A DNA stretch of 64,000 nucleotides from Asanoa iriomotensis. GTDB taxonomy: Bacteria; Actinomycetota; Actinomycetes; Mycobacteriales; Micromonosporaceae. The DNA is taken from assembly GCF_016862515.1 (NCBI RefSeq), contig NZ_BONC01000003.1, positions 62,001 to 126,000 of the forward strand, given 5' to 3'. The notes below the pieces were generated by a model. That model was not told the origin of the DNA. It searched no databases and was given only the letters and a program-made list of their open reading frames with translations. Positions 61,533 through 64,000 of this stretch are shown piece by piece (the stretch's first letter is position 1; the number at the start of each line of letters is the position of its first letter). The translations under genes and the position numbers were made by a program.

Positions 61533-64000
61533 GCAAGGCCGCTTCGATGGCGCCGATGCGGTCGGCGACCAAGCCGACGGCGCCTACCGCGCGGGCCATC
61601 GGATCGTCGTCGGCGCCGCCGAGGGCCTTCTGGCGCAGATAGGCGGCCTTGACCGCCGCCCACCGGGAGGCCTGGTCGGCGGACAGCCGCCCGCGCAGCT
61701 CCGCCAGCTTGAGCAGGTTGGCCTCGGCCGCGGCGGCCAGGGTCTGCGCCTCGCCCAGGTAGTGGTCGTCGAGGACGGTCTCCAGCTCCTCGTCGTTCAT
61801 CACCGGCAGGATCCGCTCCACCAGCTTGTTCATGTTGCGGTAGGAGCCCTGCAGCAGGAACGGCGGCTCGGTGCGGGCGGCGTCGTCCTGCCCGGCGGAG
61901 GCGATGTAGGCCCGGTTGACCGCGAGCACCACGTCCTGCACCCGCAGCACCTTCGTCAGCACCGACCGGATCTGGGCCAGCTCGACCGCCGGGTACGCGT
62001 GCGCGAGCTGGTCCGGCAGCACCGAGGTGTCGCCCCGGGCCATCCGCACGAGCAGCTCGATGTCGCCACGCTCCCGTGTGGACAGTGGTGCCAGCACCGG
62101 GTTGGTGGTCAGCGCGTTCTCGACATAGCTCAGCGCGAACAGGTCGTCGCGGCCCGACAGGACGTCGCCGAGGTTCCAGACGTCGGCCCGGTTGGCGAGC
62201 ATGTCCGGCACCCGGAACCGCTTGCCGGACTCGGTGTAGGGGTTGCCGGCCATGCACACCGCGAACCGCTTGCCGCGCAGGTCGTACGTGCGGGTCCGGC
62301 CGTCCCAGACCCCCTCCATCCGGCGCTGCGCGTCGCACAGCGAGATGAACTTCTGGAGCAGCTCCGGCGAGGTGTGCTGGATGTCGTCGAGGTAGAGCAA
62401 CACGTTGCTGCCCATCTCCAGGGCGAAGGAGATCTTCTCTACCTCCTGGCGCGCGGTCGCGTTCGGCGCCGACTCCGGGTCGACCGACGTGACGCCGGTG
62501 CCCAGGGCCGGCCCGTTCACCTTGACGAACACCAGGCCGAGCCGGCTCGCCACGTACTCCATCAGCGTGGTCTTGCCGTAGCCGGGCGGGGAAATCAGCA
62601 GCAACAGTCCGGATTGGTCGACCCGCTTGCCCTCACCGGCCGCACCCACCTGCCGAGCCAGGTTGTCGGCGATCAACGGCAGGTAGACCTCGTCGAGCAG
62701 CCGGTTGCGGACGAAGCCGGCCATCACCCGCGGCTTGTGCTCGTCGAGCCGCAGCCGCTCGCCGGCCCGGGCCGTGACCGCCGCGCGCTTTCGCTGGTAG
62801 TCGCGGAAGGCGGGGACCCGACGGTCACGGAACTCGCGGGTACGGGTCAGCGCCTCGTCCAACCGCAACGCCAACCGCCGCTGGGCGATCCGCGGATGGG
62901 TGGCGAGCAACCCGTCGACGGTGGCGGTCAGCTCGGCCGATGAGTCGTACCGGGGCAGGTCGCCGCCGCACAGCTCGATCGCGACCGCCTCGGCGAGGTC
63001 GTCGTGCGCCCCCGCGAACGCGGCCAGCCACGCCGACGCGAGCTGGTGCCGGGCGGGCAGGTCGGCGCCGAGCGCCCGCAGGTCCTCGTCGAGCTCGCGG
63101 GCCTTGGGCCGGCCGAGCCGCTTGCGGAAGTCGGACACCAGCGCCCGGGCGCCGGCGCTCGTGACGAACCCACCGTTGCCGGCGGCCAGCTCCTCGAAGA
63201 GGTACTCGCCGGCCAGCGGGTCGTCCACCAGACCGAACTCGGTGATCGCCGCACCCAGCTCGGCTTCCAGCTCGTCGATCGCCGGTGAGCCGCCGAACAC
63301 CGCGCGGGCCCGGGCCAGCGAGGCGGCCCGGCGCTGCCACGCCGGCTTCGCCGCCTCGGTGGCGCCGAACGCCCAGAAGAGCTGGGCGGCCGACCGCGCC
63401 GCGGGCGGATACCGCAGCAACCCGGCGGCCGCGTGCAGGCGCAGCAGCGCGTCCAGGATCGCGGTGGCGTCGGCGTCGTGGATGCCCCGCTCGTAGCCCT
63501 CGTCGATGCGCTCCTCGGCGGTCCGCCGCACGAGGTCGGCCAGCGTGCCGCCGGCCGCGGCCGCGTGCAGCGCGTCCAGGTCGGCGGTGGCCAGGATCGA
63601 GGTGGCCAGGAACTCGGCCCGGCTCACCGCCGGCGACTCCGAGACCAGCGGCTGGTCCCAGAACTCGCGCGTGGTGGCGAACTCCGGGTCGTCGACCGGT
63701 GCGCGGTAGTCGGTGCCGGTCACCGCGACCGCCAGCGCGCCGTCGTGCGGCACCAGCGCGAGCTCGATCGCCTGGGTGTTGACCGCGAACCGGTGCCGGC
63801 CGAGCTGGATCGTCTCGCCGCCGTCGCGGAACAGGTCGACCCGGTCGCGCAGCGCCCGACCGGCCTCCTGCCGGGCGGCCTTGACCCGCCCGTCGAGTTC
63901 CTCACCGCGGACCGCGTCGCCGAGCGCGCGCAGCTCGTCGGCGACCGAGCGGAGCTTGGCCACCATCGGGTCGGCGGCGAAGTACGTGTTGACGTCGTCC
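61522..64000 (-). CDS. Large AAA-type 'DNA repair ATPase' (C-terminal part, 5' end beyond window)
   Basis: About 826 codons are visible and the frame stays open to the window edge. An in-frame ATG at 63966 is preceded by protein-like codons (DDVNTYFAADP), so the true start lies outside. The visible region has a beta-rich stretch, helical segments, then an AAA domain (about 470-700 from that ATG) with Walker A ISPPGYGKTTLMEY, Walker B NVLLYLDDIQHT and CMAGNPYTES as sensor-like motif, and a helical C-terminus. This matches the long actinobacterial proteins annotated as DNA repair ATPases; the name is by annotation only and a repair role is not established by the sequence. Confidence 0.8.
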   Translation of the reverse strand, partial: DDVNTYFAADPMVAKLRSVADELRALGDAVRGEELDGRVKAARQEAGRALRDRVDLFRDGGETIQLGRHRFAVNTQAIELALVPHDGALAVAVTGTDYRAPVDDPEFATTREFWDQPLVSESPAVSRAEFLATSILATADLDALHAAAAGGTLADLVRRTAEERIDEGYERGIHDADATAILDALLRLHAAAGLLRYPPAARSAAQLFWAFGATEAAKPAWQRRAASLARARAVFGGSPAIDELEAELGAAITEFGLVDDPLAGEYLFEELAAGNGGFVTSAGARALVSDFRKRLGRPKARELDEDLRALGADLPARHQLASAWLAAFAGAHDDLAEAVAIELCGGDLPRYDSSAELTATVDGLLATHPRIAQRRLALRLDEALTRTREFRDRRVPAFRDYQRKRAAVTARAGERLRLDEHKPRVMAGFVRNRLLDEVYLPLIADNLARQVGAAGEGKRVDQSGLLLLISPPGYGKTTLMEYVASRLGLVFVKVNGPALGTGVTSVDPESAPNATARQEVEKISFALEMGSNVLLYLDDIQHTSPELLQKFISLCDAQRRMEGVWDGRTRTYDLRGKRFAVCMAGNPYTESGKRFRVPDMLANRADVWNLGDVLSGRDDLFALSYVENALTTNPVLAPLSTRERGDIELLVRMARGDTSVLPDQLAHAYPAVELAQIRSVLTKVLRVQDVVLAVNRAYIASAGQDDAARTEPPFLLQGSYRNMNKLVERILPVMNDEELETVLDDHYLGEAQTLAAAAEANLLKLAELRGRLSADQASRWAAVKAAYLRQKALGGADDDPMARAVGAVGLVADRIGAIEAALRDR

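Overview
The window is high-GC DNA with very strong third-position GC, many GTG starts, tightly overlapped genes, SARP/AfsR and large LuxR regulators, NarL-type two-component systems and an ECF42-type sigma factor. This points to a chromosomal segment of a soil-type, probably filamentous, member of the Actinomycetota. The sequence alone does not settle the family. No rRNA, phage, transposase or CRISPR array is visible.

Layout. 1-2.6 kb: the end of an unknown gene, methylthioadenosine phosphorylase, a YqgE protein, and two tRNA genes (Ala-GGC and an unusual short-variable-loop tRNA with anticodon UAG), each followed by a long hairpin and a duplicated GC-rich module. 2.6-12.9 kb: a secreted S8 subtilase with carboxypeptidase-regulatory-like repeats, a 53-codon peptide gene just upstream of it, a large ATP-binding LuxR regulator, and a secreted M6 (immune inhibitor A) metalloprotease. 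12.9-17.4 kb: a GntR regulator divergent from an alpha/beta hydrolase, with clear operators; a TRIC-type membrane protein; a membrane protein coupled to a winged-helix regulator; and an unknown protein.

17.4-27.3 kb: a peptide scavenging locus. One strand carries an M19 dipeptidase, DppA, DppB, DppC, an M24 peptidase, a proline-iminopeptidase-like hydrolase and a double-domain Lrp regulator. The two ATPases DppD and DppF diverge from it. A perfect 15-bp palindrome lies between the two operons. 27.3-40.3 kb: a decayed gene remnant, a SARP regulator, two sensor kinase/response regulator pairs with an MMPL transporter, an ECF42-type sigma factor with its YCII/DGPF partner, and a 15-cysteine Csp-like copper protein.

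40.3-54.7 kb: an aromatic catabolic island. A gentisate-type operon (FAD monooxygenase, cupin dioxygenase, FAH hydrolase, VanB-like reductase) diverges from an IclR regulator. Then comes a seven-gene operon (Rieske oxygenase, an SsuABC-like importer, two alpha/beta hydrolases, a muconolactone-isomerase-like protein), a GntR regulator, and a divergent GalB-GalC-GalA-like operon. That last operon predicts gallate ring cleavage to 4-oxalomesaconate and then to pyruvate plus oxaloacetate. The Rieske oxygenase and the reductase at the end of the opposite operon probably work together, so the island looks like one catabolic unit with transport.

54.7-64 kb: a second FAD monooxygenase coupled to a PadR regulator, a DUF1918 protein, a DrrAB-like exporter overlapping a second M19 dipeptidase, an S9 prolyl oligopeptidase, and the C-terminal part of a large AAA 'DNA repair ATPase'.
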